Positions 11,201 through 21,909 of a stretch of DNA of 64,000 nucleotides are shown here, piece after piece. The DNA is from Elephas maximus indicus. Lineage: Eukaryota > Chordata > Mammalia > Proboscidea > Elephantidae. The stretch is taken from NCBI RefSeq assembly GCF_024166365.1, contig NC_064822.1:105024823-105088822 (forward strand), given 5' to 3'. The notes below the pieces were generated by a model that searched no databases, was not told the origin of the DNA, and saw only the letters and a program-made list of their open reading frames with translations. Within the stretch, counting starts at the first letter, position 1; every line of letters starts with the position of its first letter. Position numbers and translations under genes: made by a program.

Positions 11201-14200
11201 ATCCATTCACAAGCCTTAGCTCCTCAAGGGCTGGATCTTGGTCTAGGGCTGGTGGAGTGCTGGCCTCAGAGCACCTATTCATTTTACCATTCAACAAAAA
11301 TCACTGGCAGAAAACACAGTGGCTAACTTTGGATGAGAAGCCAAAGGAAATACGGAAATTAAGTGATATTGAAGTTAAGCTAGCATCTAGCTAGTATTAT
11401 CAGGGAGACCATATGTCCTAGTAAAGAGCTTGAACTCTCAAATCAGGTAACTTGAGCTTAATTCCATTCTTCCCACTTGCCTTGATTGAGCAAGTCTCCT
11501 AACCTCTCAGTGCCTCAGTTTCCTCATCTGAAAAATAAGAATAATCATAGCATCTACTTCATAGGACTTAATTAGATCATGCTTTTCTACTGCCAAGCAC
11601 AGTACCAGGTACCTAGTAAGTGCTCAATAAATAATCCCTTAAAAAAAAAAAAGACTGTGTTACAGCCTTTGCCCTCCAGGATTTTATAATCTAGCAAGGA
11701 AATAAATCGACTATACAGATAACTATATTCCAAGATATAATATGGCAAGGATTGTAGAAGAGATTGTCTCCTTCTCATTGACCTTTCCCTGCCTCTCCCT
11801 TGACCCCCAGTTGACCTTTCATGACTGATAATGAACTAGCTAGTGAGAATCAGAGTGGTAACACACTAATATTAGCTACTGGTTATTAAGCCTCGAGCAT
11901 GTTCCAACCATGTTCAAAGCACGGTGCCCGATGACTCACACTGTATTAAAGCCTCCCTACAAACTTGCAAGTAGACAATATCCTCCTCATTTTACAAATG
12001 AAGAAACTGAGGCTCAAAGGGATGAAGTAATTTGCCCAAAGTCACACACCCAGAAATTGGCAGAGATGGTATTCAAACTTGAGTCTGTCTGACTCTGAAC
12101 CCCATGCTCTTGAATAAGATTAAGAAACCAGAAAACCTACATGTGGGATAGCTTTCTTTGTGGTCCCTTCTCTAACTTTCCAATTTCTCATCTGCAAAAT
12201 GTGTTGTTGTTAGGTGCCATCGAGTCGATTCCGACTCATAGCGACCCTATGCACAACAGAACGAAACACTGTCCGGTCCTGCACCATCCTTACAATCATT
12301 GTTATGCTTGAGCCCGTTGTTGCAGCCACTGTGCCAATCCACCTCCCTGAGGGTCTTCCTCTTTTCTGCTGGCCCAGTACTTTGCCAAGCATGATCTCCT
12401 TCTCCAGAGACTGATCCCTCCTGACAACATGTCCAAAGTATGTAAGACGCAGTCTCACCATCCTTGCTTCTAAGGAGCATTCTGCTTGTACTTCTTCTAA
12501 GGCAGATTTATTTGTTCTTCTGGCAGTCCATGGTATATTCAATATTCTTTGCCAACACCACACTTCAAAGGCATCAATTCTTCTTCGGTCTTCCTTATTC
12601 ATTGTCCAGCTTTCACATGCATATGATGTGATTGAAAATACCATGGCTTGGGTTAGACGCACCTTAGCCTTCAAGGTGACATCTTTGCTCTTCAACACTA
12701 TAAAGAGGTCCTTTGCAGCAGATTCACCCAGTGCAATGCGTCTTTTGATTTCTTGACTGCTGCTTCCATGGCTGTTGATTGTGGATCCAAGTAAAATGAA
12801 ATCCTTGACAACTTCAATCTTTTCTCCGTTTATCACGATGTTGCTCATTGGTCCAGTTGTGAGGATTTGTTTTCTTTATGTTGAGGTGTAATCCATACTG
12901 AAGGTTGTGGTCTTTGATCTTCATTAGTAAGTGCTTCAAGTCCTCTTCACTTTCAGCAAGCAAAGTTGTGTCATCTGCATAATGCAGGTTGTTAATGAGT
13001 CTTCCTCCAATCCTGATGCCCCGTTCTTCTTCATATAGTCCAGCTTCTCGGATTATTTGTTCAGCATACAGATCGAATAGGTATGGTGAAAGAATACAAC
13101 CCTAGCACACACCTTTCCTGACTTTAAACCAATCAGTATCCCCTTGTTCTGTCCGAATGACTGCCTCTTGATCTATGTAAATGTTCCTCATCAGCACAAT
13201 TAAGTGTTCTGGAATTCCCATTCTTCGCAATGTTATCCATAATTTGTTATGATCCACGCAGTCGAGTGCCTTTGTGTAGTCAACAAAACACAGGTAAATA
13301 TCCTTCTGGTATTCTCTGCTTTCAGCCAGGATCCATCTGACATCAGCAATGATATCCCTGGTTCCACGTCCTCTTCTGGAACTGGCCTGAATTTCTGGCA
13401 GTTCCCTGTCGATATACTGCTGCAGCCGTTTTTGAATGATCTTCAGCAAAATTTTGCTTGCGTGTGATATTAATGATATTGTTTGATAATTTCCACATTC
13501 GGTTGGATCACCTTTCTTGGGAATACGCATAAATATGGATCTCTTCCAGTCAGTTGGCCAGGAAGCTGTCTTCCATATTTCTTGGCATAGATAAGTGAGC
13601 ACCTCCAGTGCTGCATCTGTTTGTTGAAACATCTCAATTGATATTGCATCAATTCCTGGAGCCTTGTTTTCCGCCAATGCCTTCAGAGCAGCTTGGACTT
13701 CTTCCTTCAGTACCATCGATTCCTGATCATATGCTACCTCTTGAAATGTTTGAACATCAACTAATTCTTTTTGGTATAATGACTCTGTGTATTCCTTCCA
13801 TCTTCTTTTGATGCTTCCTGCGTCGTTTAATATTTTCCCCATAGAATCCTTCACTATTGCAACTCGAGACTTGATTTTTTTCCTCAGTTCTTTCAGCTTG
13901 AGAAACACCGAGGGTGTTCTTCCCTTTTGGTTTTCCATGTCCAGCTCTTTGCACGTGTTATTATAATACTTTGTCTTCTCGAGCCACCCTTTGAAATCTT
14001 CTGTTCAGTTCTTTTACTTCAAACAATTCTTCCTTTTGCTTTAGCTGCTTGATGTTCGAGAGCAAGTTTCAGAGTCTCCTCTGACATCCATGTTGGTCTT
14101 TTCTTTCTTTCCTGTCTTTTCAATGACCTCTTGCTTTATTCATGTATGATGTCCTTGATGTCATTCCACAACTCGTCCGGTCTTCAGTCACCAGTGTTCA

Positions 14201-17200
14201 GTGCATCAAATCTATTCTTCAGATGGTCTCTAAATTCAGGTGCGATACACTCAAGGTCATATTTTGGCTCTCATGGACTTGCTCTGATTTTCTTCTGTTT
14301 CAGCTTGAACTTGCTCATGAGCAATTGATGGTCTGTTCCACAGTTGGCCCCTGGCCTTGTTCTGACTGTTGATATTGAGCTTTTCCATCATCTCTTTCCC
14401 CAGATATAGTCAATTTGATTTCTGTGTGTTCCATCTGGCGAGGTCCATAGTCGCCGTTTATATTGGTGAAAGAAGGTATTTGCAATGAAGAAGTCATTGG
14501 TCTTGCAAAATTCTATCCTTCGATCTCCAGCATTGTTTCTATCACCAAGGCCATATTTTCCACCTACCGAGCCTTCTTCTTTGTTTCCAACTTTCACATT
14601 CCAATCACCAGTAATTATCAATGCATCTTGATTGCATGTTTGATCAATTTCAGGCTGCAGCAGCTGATAAAATCTTCTATTTCTTCACCTTTGTCCCTAG
14701 TGATTGGTGCATGTATTTGAATAATAGTCGTATTAATGTGTCTGTCAGTTTGTCGTACTGTTGGGGCTTGCGTGTTGCTGTGACGCTGGAAGCTGTGCCA
14801 CCGGTATTCAGATACCAGCAGGGTCACCCATGGAGGACAGGTTTCAGCTGTGCTTGCAGACTAAGGCAGACTAGGAAAAAGGACCTGGCAGTCTACTTCT
14901 GAAAAGTATTAGCCAGTGAAAACCTTATGAATAGCAGCAGAACACTGTCTGATATAGTGCTAGAAGATGAGCCCCCCAGATTGGAAGGCACTTGAAAGAT
15001 GACTGGGGAAGAGCTGCCTCCTCAAGCAGAGTCAACCTTAATGACGTGGATGGAGTAAAGCTTTTGGGACCTTCATTTGCTGATGTGGCACGACTCAAAA
15101 TGAGAAGAAACAGCTGCAAACATCCATTAATAATCGGAACCTGGAAAGTACGAAGTATGAATCTTGGAAAATTGGAAATCGTCAAAAATGAAATGGAACG
15201 CATAAACATCGATATCCTAGGCATTAGTGAGCTGAAATAGACTGGTATTGGCCATTTTGAATCGGACAATCATATAGTCTACCATGCTGGGAATGACAAC
15301 TTGAAGAGGAATGGTGTTGCATTCATCATCAAAAAGAACATTTCAAGATGTATCCTGAAGTACAATGCTGTCAGTGATAGGATAATATCCATACGCCTAC
15401 AAGGAAGGCCAGCTAATAGGACTATTATTCAAATATACTGCAAAATGTAGGCGTTGGATAATCTCAGATCCTTCCTAGGCCTGATAGGAGTAAAGTTCCA
15501 AAGTCCAGCCATGTTGTTGACTGACCGACTCTAGAGCAGCCAAATTCTGGAAAGTTCTGGAAGGGTGTCTGGCTGAACTTCACCAGACTTCTTGGTGCTA
15601 CAGCTGTTTGGTGTGAGGAAAGAATGTTTCTCATGTTCTAGATGCAAACTCCAGCATTCCTGGTCTTCTAGCCTCATTCCCCAGAACCACTGAGAGGCCA
15701 CAGCTCCAGGGAGCACTCACAGAGGCCTGTCTCTACATCACCCCTACCTCTGGCCCTGATGGACAGCTCAGAACTGCTCTCACCACTCCCACCCATCTCA
15801 GGTAAAGCTTTTGTTATGGAGGAAGGTAGGAGAGACTGCTATAGATGCTACTGTGTGGCTTCCTCCCTGAGATAGCATTCACCCCACCCCCACCAAGCCC
15901 CTTCCCAGGTGCTCCGAGAACATACTTTGTGTCTTTTTCTTTTGTTCTTCAATGAGAGTGGAGCAAAGGGAAATAAGAGACTCAATGCCACCCTTGGTGG
16001 CGATGAGGGACAGAGGCAGTACTTTCTCCATCACCTCAATCCATTCATCCAGGGCTTCCTCTTCCTTCTCACTCTTTCTGTTCCTGATCTCGTAGGTCAG
16101 ACTGTCACCTGGAGAAGGAGTGGGAGGTTCAGACTGAGAACAGTTAGTCCTCTAGGGAGCCCCAAGCAGCCCTAAGCAGCCCTACAGCACAGAGGTGACG
16201 CTGGCAGTCTTTGAGATTGGGTTGGTTTTCACCTCGTATTAACTGTACGATGTTGGGCAAGTTACTTTATTTCCCTGATCTTTAGTCTCGTTGCCTGTAA
16301 AATGGTTGGGTGAGGATTGAATGAGATAATACATGTGAAATGATTACTATGAGGTCTGCCATGTAGAAAATACACAATAGATATTAAATATGCACTGGTG
16401 GCTCAATAGTGAAGCTCTGACTGCTAACCGAAAAGATGGCAGTTTGAACCCACCCAGCAGCTCCATGGGAGAAAGACCTGGCAATTTGCTCCTGCAAAGA
16501 TTACAGCCAAGAAAACCCTATGGGGCAGTTCCGCTATATCACAGGGGGTTGCTATGAGTTGGAATTGACTCAGTGGCACCTAACAACAACAACAACATAA
16601 GGGCAGGTATGTGCCTGTCTTGTTATTGCTTTATCCCCATCGCACAGTCTAATAGCTGGACATTCAAATAAATTAACTGGAGTTGACAGCCCTGCTTAGT
16701 TCCTGGGGGCCATACTCTCAGGGTTTCTCCAGCCTTTGTCAGATCGGTAAGTCTAGTCTCTCTTTCTGAGTTAGAATTTTGTTCTACGTTTTTCTCCAGC
16801 TCTGTCCGGGACTCTCTATTGTGATCCCTGTCAGAGCAGTCAGTGGTGGTTGCCAGGCACTGTCTAGTTGTGCTGGACTCAGTCTGGTGGAGGCTGTGGT
16901 ACTTGTGGTCCATTAGTCCTTTGGACTAATCTTTCCCTTGTGTCTTTGGTTTTCTTCATTCTCCCTTGCTCCAGTGAGACCAGTGCAGTATCTTAGATGG
17001 CCACTCACAAGGTTCTAAGATTGCAGACGCTACTCACCAAAGTAGAATGTACAAAATGTATAAACTATGTTATGCCAATTGAGCTAGATGTTCCCTGAGA
17101 CCATGGTACCACAGCCTTCAGCCAGTAATTTGGTCCCTCAGGGAATTTGGATTATCTATGGAGCTTCCATGACCTTGCCTTGGTCAAGTTGTACTGGCTT

Positions 17201-20200
17201 CCCCAGTATTCTGTACTGTCTTACACTTCACCAAAGTTACCACTTATCTATTGTCTATTTAGTGTTTTTCTCTCCGTACCCCTCCCCTCCGTCGTAACAT
17301 CAAAGGTTGTTTCTTTTTATGTATAAATCTTTTCATGCGTTTTTATAGTAGTGATCTCATACAAAATTTGTCCTTTTGTCATTGACTTATTTCGCTCAGC
17401 TTAATGCCCTCCAGATTCATCCATGTAGTAAGATGTTTTGTAGATTCATCACTGTTCTTTAGCTAGTGTGGTTTTGAATTTAGTTTCTATCTTGCCATTT
17501 AAAAAAAGGTCCGTGGGTGGCACAAATGGTTTACACTCAACTACTAATGTAAAGGTTCACACCCACCCAGCAGCTCGTGAAAGAAAGGCCTGGCGATCTG
17601 CTTCTATAATGATTACAGCTAAGAAAACCCTATGGGGCAGTTCTACTCTGTAACACAAGGCCACCATGAGTCAGAATTGACTTGGTGGCAACAGTTTTGA
17701 TTTTGCTAAAAAAGTAAGATGTCATAACTAATCCATAACTTCATATATGCAGCTAATGTCACAATCTATTATGCTTTGGACAATTATGTTTGTCCCCCCT
17801 GGGAAGCAGGTATGATGTGTAGTGACATGTGTGTGGGTTGTTTTACTGGGGGGGGGCACCGCAATGTGTCTGTTCTCCCTGCCCTAGGCACTCCCCTCCT
17901 AGCGAATGCCAACCTAGGGGGGGAAAGAAGGAGACTGAGCTGGGACCAGTGACTTGTGGGGAAAGCACCGGCCCCAGGATTGTACCCAGCCTGTAAACTC
18001 ACCCCAGTCACCCAGCCAGCGGAGAATTTCATACAGGTGCTTCTCTTTTGTCTTAGCATCTTTGGAGAAGGAGGCAATTTTCTCCAGCAAGATGAATCTG
18101 TTCTTGCCCTTTTGCTCCTTCTGGTGAGATTTTGCCTTTTCTTTTAAATTATATCCTAATTCTTCCTGGAAGCGGTTGATGACACCATTGACATTGTCCA
18201 AGATGTCTGCAAGCTGAGTAGAAATACCCTATAGGGGAAGCAGCAGATTATAGTGTTTAGGGGTGTGATGGGAGTGAGATGCTACCTGCTAGTAGTGTGA
18301 CCTTAAACAAGTCACTTATCCTCTTCAGCCATCCTATTTGTAAAGGGGATCATTATAGCACCTATGTCACAGGGTTGTTTTTTTTTTTTTTAATGGTGCT
18401 TTAAATGAAAGTTTACAAATCAAGTCAGTCTCTCATATAAAAATTTATATACATCTTGCTATGTACTCCCAGTTGCTCTCCCCCTGGTAAGACAGCACAC
18501 TCCTTCTCTCTACCCTCTATTTCCGTGTTCATTCAGGCCAGCTTTTGTCCCCCTCTGCCTTCTCATCTCCCCTCTAGACAGGAGCTGCCCACAGTCTCAT
18601 GTGTCTACTTGAGCCAAGAAGCTCACTCCTCACCAGTATCATTTTCTGGCTTCTAGTCCAGTCCAATCCCTGTCTGAAGAGTTGGCTTTGGGAATGGTTC
18701 TAGTCTTGGGCTAACAGAAGGTCTGAGGGCCATGACCTCCAGAGTCCTTCTAGTCTCGGTCAGACCATTACGTCTGGTTTTCTTATGAGAATTTGAGGTC
18801 TGCAGCCCACTGCTCCCCTGCTCCATCAGGGATTCTCTGCTGTGTTCCCTGTAAGGACAATCATCGGCTGTAGCCCGGCACCATCTAGTTTTTCTGGTCT
18901 CAGGCTGACATAGTCAGCCTGATTTATGTTGCCCTTTCTGTCTCTTGTGTCATAGGGTTTTTGTAAGGATTATATGGATTAATATTTGTAAAGCACTTAG
19001 AACTGTGCCTGGCACATAAGTTATCGTGATGATTATTGTTATCATTTTTATTATTAAGACCAGGTCAGGAAGGGAAAGCAATATTAAAAATCTACAGCAA
19101 GCCTTTCTTTAGAATATCAGAACTTGCTGGCAACTTCTGGACAGAAGATTGGAAAAATCAGGGCCCAAGAAACCCTCAGGGTCAGACGCTCAAAAGATGC
19201 TCAAGAGGCTCATGTACAGGGTGCTTCAAGCCTTTGGCCATTCCCTCTGCCCCTTTGAGCTTCCAGGTCTCAGCTTTGGTGATGCCAGACAGGTTCCCAA
19301 GAACAGACCTCGAATCAAGAGCTCTGGGCCCCTCCTCCTCCCTTTCTAGGAATCAATCACCACTATGTGTCCCAGGGCTATCCTGGAGCTTCCTGCCCCC
19401 TTCCTTCGATTCTTGCCCCTTTCTGTGGTCTACTCCCTTCCTGGTACCAGCCCTGTCTCAGGGGGGTGGTTTGACCCCAGCTCAGCCCTAGACGGTCCAA
19501 GTCTAGGAGGCGGATATTTCGTATTAATCTATCTGCAAACCCAGGATGCCAAGTATCCTAGGATCACTGTGGGCCCAGAGCTGTAATCTTACTCAAACCT
19601 GGGGTCATTCCTGTCATGGATTGAATTGTGTCCCCCCAAAATATCTGTCAACTTGGCTTGGTCGCGATTCCCAGTATTATATGACTGTCTGCCATTTTGT
19701 CATGTGATGTGATTTCCCTATAGTGTTGTAAATCCTATCACTATGATGTTAATGAGATGGATTAGCAGCAATTATATTGAAGAGATCTACAAGATCAGAT
19801 AGTGTCTTAAGCCAATGTCTTTTGAAATAGAAAAGAGAGAAGCAAGCAGTGAGGCAGGGGGACCTCGTACCACCAAGAAAACAGTGCCAGGAGCAGAGCA
19901 TGTCCTTTGGACCCGGGGTCCCTGCGCCTGATAAGCTCCTCAACTAGGGGAAGATTGATGACAAGGACCTTCCTCCAGAGCCAAAAGAGAGAGAAAGGCT
20001 TCCCCTGGAGCTGACACCCTTAATTTCAACGTGTAGACTATTAGACTGTGAGAAAATAATTTTTTTGTTAAAGCCATCCACTTGTGGTATTTCTGTTACA
20101 GCAGCACTTGATGACTAAAACAACTTCCCAGCCTTCACATCAGACCCCAACAGAAGGGTGCCTCCCTCATCTCAGGGGTTACCTCCTGAGCCCGAGTCAG

Positions 20201-20278
20201 CTGAGCAGCCTCAATCCTCGAGATGATGGCTTTCACTGATGTGGGGGTCACCAACTGTGGGGAGTTGTCCTTCTGCAT
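8033..20278 (-). CDS. FAM186B: FAM186B, five coding exons (3' end not found)
   Basis: Coding exons on the minus strand are 20183-20278, 18003-18228, 15926-16108, 8841-10539 and 8033-8225. Together they give 2,397 nt and 799 codons with intact phases and no internal stop. The protein opens MQKDNSPQLVTPTSV and ends the recognised part with SSMVTIFPK. I recognise it as FAM186B from the N-terminal segment, the single very large fourth exon and the RFQRLR/QEVINHIQ exon junction. The family is barely characterised; no enzymatic motif is visible. The sequence shows charged, coiled-coil-like helices and a Glu/Arg/Trp-rich stretch around 9,430-9,580. It is shorter than the human protein as I remember it (roughly 890 residues) because the last exon or exons were not located downstream. 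It is divergent from PRPF40B, about 10.7 kb away. No CpG island lies at its 5' end, so a restricted expression pattern is plausible but not shown. Confidence 0.93.
8841..10539 (-). CDS. FAM186B: FAM186B coding exon 4 (large exon)
   Basis: This is a single open exon of 1,699 nt encoding 566 codons. It starts (M)SKRTFWQGWREK after an acceptor whose pyrimidine tract is almost pure C. It includes the conserved helical block around LLDSTMFNKGEVRAIRYM, an acidic middle, a Trp/Glu/Arg-rich block, and a basic SRVRTKPKKSSSFPVTGTSI segment. It ends RRFQRLR with donor GTAGGT. Confidence 0.95.
10540..11410. other. FAM186B intron 3 (part), unique sequence
   Basis: A C-rich pyrimidine tract at 10,541-10,560 belongs to the exon 4 acceptor. 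Beyond it I see no gene or repeat. Confidence 0.5.
11415..11640 (+). repeat. MIR
   Basis: It has the core-like gcctcagtttcctcatctga and ends gtgctcaataaataatccc, characteristic of MIR. Confidence 0.7.
11880..12110 (-). repeat. MIR, antisense
   Basis: The antisense MIR core is visible, with ttttacaaatgaagaaactg, then ttgcccaaagtcacacaccc. Confidence 0.7.
12150..12202 (+). repeat. MIR, left part of the RTE target
   Basis: It reads ttctcatctgcaaaatgt, the MIR core. It resumes at 15,438 as aaaatgtaggcgttggataa and continues to about 15,490. The RTE insertion split it. Confidence 0.6.
12203..15437 (-). mobile_element. RTE-type LINE with inverted 5' segment
   Basis: The minus-strand part, about 12,203-14,738, carries three remnants. 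The endonuclease remnant is near 14,400-14,620 (IITGDWNVKVGNKEEGS, IDYIWGKR). The reverse transcriptase is at 13,102-13,938 (ENKAPGIDAISIEMFQQT, FMRIPKKGD, IYLCFVDYTKALDCVDHN). The RTE C-terminal domain is at 12,210-12,848 (RRIDAFEVWCWQRILNIP). The 5' part, about 14,739-15,437, is inverted (plus strand) and encodes the start of the endonuclease (GTWKVRSMNLGKLEIVKNEM) until a TAG at 15,238. An 11-bp duplication, ctgcaaaatgt, flanks the whole (12192-12202 and 15438-15448). The 3' end shares its tail with AfroSINE. It is inactive. It lies in FAM186B intron 3. Confidence 0.92.
15449..15925. other. FAM186B intron 3 (part)
   Basis: It holds the right part of the split MIR to about 15,490, then unique sequence with no recognised feature. 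Confidence 0.5.
15926..16108 (-). CDS. FAM186B: FAM186B coding exon 3
   Basis: The 183-nt exon encodes DSLTYEIRNRKSEKEEEA followed by LDEWIEVMEKVLPLSLIA. Acceptor AG is at 16110-16109 and the donor is GTATGT. Its phase joins the 1-nt overhang of exon 2 and leaves one base (A) that completes the Met codon of exon 4. Confidence 0.92.
16210..16388 (+). repeat. MIR
   Basis: It contains gggcaagttactttatttcc and then gaatgagataatacatgtg, in MIR order. Confidence 0.65.
16389..16605 (+). repeat. AfroSINE (long form)
   Basis: It includes the tRNA-like head, then cctggcaatttgctcctgca, then aaaaccctatggggcagttc, and the tail ggcacctaacaacaacaac. Confidence 0.88.
16680..17500 (-). mobile_element. L1 3' end, antisense
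   Basis: This is the antisense of the same 3' UTR family as 2811-4891. It includes ttggtccctcagggaatttg and tccttttgtcattgacttat. It lies in FAM186B intron 2. Confidence 0.75.
17506..17704 (+). repeat. AfroSINE
   Basis: The head is degraded. It then has gcctggcgatctgcttctat, aaaccctatggggcagttct and gagtcagaattgacttggtg. Confidence 0.85.
18003..18228 (-). CDS. FAM186B: FAM186B coding exon 2
   Basis: The acceptor reads ctatag and the first codons are GISTQLADILDNVNG. The exon ends RWLGDW plus one base, with donor GTGAGT. It encodes the basic, Lys/Glu-rich helical segment LGYNLKEKAKSHQKEQKGKN. Confidence 0.92.
18245..18376 (+). repeat. MIR, left half
   Basis: It contains gtgtgaccttaaacaagtca and ends at tatgtcacagggttg. 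It continues at 18,958. Confidence 0.65.
18377..18957 (-). mobile_element. L1 3' UTR, antisense, inserted in a MIR
   Basis: It starts with a T-run (antisense poly-A), then aatggtgctttaaatgaaag and gtctgaagagttggctttgg. Flanking tgtcacagggttgt / tgtcatagggtttt looks like an imperfect target-site duplication. It lies in FAM186B intron 1. Confidence 0.78.
18958..19045 (+). repeat. MIR, right half
   Basis: It contains gtaaagcacttagaactgtg and cctggcacataagttatcg, completing the MIR begun at 18,245. Confidence 0.65.
19046..19611. other. FAM186B intron 1 (part), unique
   Basis: A 151-codon open frame overlaps this stretch on the plus strand. It has no recognisable homology and I treat it as chance. 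Confidence 0.5.
19612..20122 (+). mobile_element. Solo LTR, ERVL-MaLR/MLT1-like, copy 3
   Basis: It belongs to the same family as 3470-3975 and 6127-6645, with tgtcatggattgaattgtgt and later gtgagaaaataattttttt. Degraded flanks attcc / acttc may be the target-site duplication. It lies 60 bases from FAM186B exon 1, in intron 1. Confidence 0.75.
20183..20278 (-). CDS. FAM186B: FAM186B coding exon 1
   Basis: The exon runs from ATG at 20278-20276 to ...LTRAQE, 32 codons, phase 0, with donor GTAACC. The start has A at -3 (context aagATGC) and matches the family's N-terminus, which decides the start. Confidence 0.9.
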
Positions 20279-20820
20279 CTTGGGTCACTCTGAAAGTCAC
20301 ACAGATGTCCTGTGGCTCGGGTACACAAGCCTGGATGTACGATGTTGGCTGTTTTGGGGTTAGGGGCCCTGAGGTGGCTGCTGGGCACCCTCTGCCCAGC
20401 TACAGCTCCTCCCGTAACTGCCAGACACCGGGTTCCAACTGACCCTCCTTTCCCCAGTGACATTGTTTAGTTGGAAGAATGACTCCCTGTCCATTATCTG
20501 TCACCTAGTATATATTAACCTGACTTGACCTTTTCTTTAAACTAATACGTTACGCTCCCAAACTAAACATTAATGGCTACGAATAGGAAAAAGTAATTAG
20601 AAGTTCCAAAGAGAACTTGCTGTTTAAAAGTGTGTTTTGTTGTTGTCGTCGTTTTTTCTGCTAATTAGAGCCAATAAATAAATGGGAACATACTTGCATT
20701 TTGCACCAGGGATCAAGGCTCGAGCAACAGTTTAACTTACTAAAGGTGGTAACCATGGAAAAAGATGTTAAAACAAATGTTTTAAATGGTCCTAGAACTG
20801 TACCTGGCACATAGTAGGCC
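20279..20820. other. Upstream flank of FAM186B
   Basis: This is the likely 5' UTR/promoter side of FAM186B. There is no CpG island, and I could not place a TATA box with confidence. The rest is unremarkable AT-rich sequence. Confidence 0.4.
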
Positions 20821-20855
20821 CTTAAAAAATATTTGTTGAATGAATGAATGTATAA
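20790..20855 (+). repeat. MIR/L2 3'-end-like fragment
   Basis: It contains gtacctggcacatagtaggc followed by atttgttgaatgaatgaatg. Confidence 0.55.
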
Positions 20856-21054
20856 GTACAAATTTGTATATATACATGCAAATTATTATTCCTTAACGAC
20901 TAAAACAATTCTCATTTAAATTAAATATTGTAAGTTCGGTCCTTAGTTGTACCATGACAACTCAGTAACTTGTCACCTGACACTCACCTCTCAACATATT
21001 ATTGTCATGGTCATGTTTCACATATTATCATTTTATGTAAAGTAAATTCTTTCA

Positions 21055-21180
21055 TTGGCTCATTCACTCAACATTTATTGGTGACATTCTATGTGTCAGA
21101 CATGGGGCTAGATGCTGGAGATACAGAAATGGGTGAGACCTAGCTCTGTTTTTGAGGCACTCACACCCCGGCTTATGGAT
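21055..21180 (+). repeat. Ancient L2-like fragment
   Basis: It contains cattcactcaacatttattg and later gatgctggagatacagaaat, typical of old mammalian-wide LINE remnants. Confidence 0.5.
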
Positions 21181-21307
21181 ACCTGTCTATCTCTACATCC
21201 ATCTATCTGGTACTAGATGATCCTTTAATCCCTGATGATTTCAGAGAAGGTTATAATTTACAAACAACTTGTTCAGCCTCAGAAACATGTGTGAGCCAAC
21301 TAAGGCT

Positions 21308-21908
21308 TAAAGGGTGTGATGGTTTTAGGTTGTGTCTCAGCTTGGCTGGGCCATGATTCTCAGTGGTTTGGCAGTTATGTAATGATGTAATCAACTCCAT
21401 GATGAGATTGGCTATGAGCAGCCAATCAGCTGAAAAGGAGTTTCCCTGGGGGTGTGGCTTGCCTCCAGTGTATAAATGGATGTTCCAGCAAGGCTCTGGT
21501 TCTGGATCCTGCATCTGGCTCATCATCATCTGACTTCTGGTTCTTGGGACTTGAGCTAGCAACTCACCTGCTCATCTTGGGATTCAACAACCTCTGCAGC
21601 TGGTGACCCAGCAACTTGCCATATTGCCTGCTGATCCTGGAATTTGTCAGCCTCTGCAGCCCGTGAACCAGCAGCCTGCCCCCTGACTTCCCAATCTTGG
21701 GTTCATCAGTCCCTACAGCTATGTGAGTCGGGAGAAGCCTCTAGTCTGACCCATGGACTTGTGACTTGCCAGCCTCTATAATACTGTGAGCCAACTCCTT
21801 GAACTAAATCTCTCTATGTATATACATGTACATGTGTGTGTACACACACACACACACACACACACACACCTCTCACTGGTTTTGCTTCTCTAGAAAACCA
21901 GCCTAAGA
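21308..21908 (+). mobile_element. MLT1-like MaLR LTR
   Basis: It starts gggtgtgatggttttaggtt. It has a TATA-like gtataaatgg near 21,470, and late sequence ccagcctctataatactgtg. It ends near gtagaaaaccagcc-like sequence. A CA microsatellite is embedded near its end. The family assignment is tentative. Confidence 0.55.
21832..21870. repeat. (CA)n microsatellite
   Basis: An alternating tgtgtg / cacaca run is likely length-polymorphic. Confidence 0.85.
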
Positions 21909-21909
21909 T

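Noticed and set aside
13102..13938. 278-codon frame as a cellular gene.
   Set aside because: It is plainly an RTE reverse transcriptase remnant, bounded by stops and part of the inverted insertion.
19036..19491. 151-codon plus-strand frame in FAM186B intron 1.
   Set aside because: It begins in a MIR remnant, has no recognisable domain and no sign of splicing or promoter.
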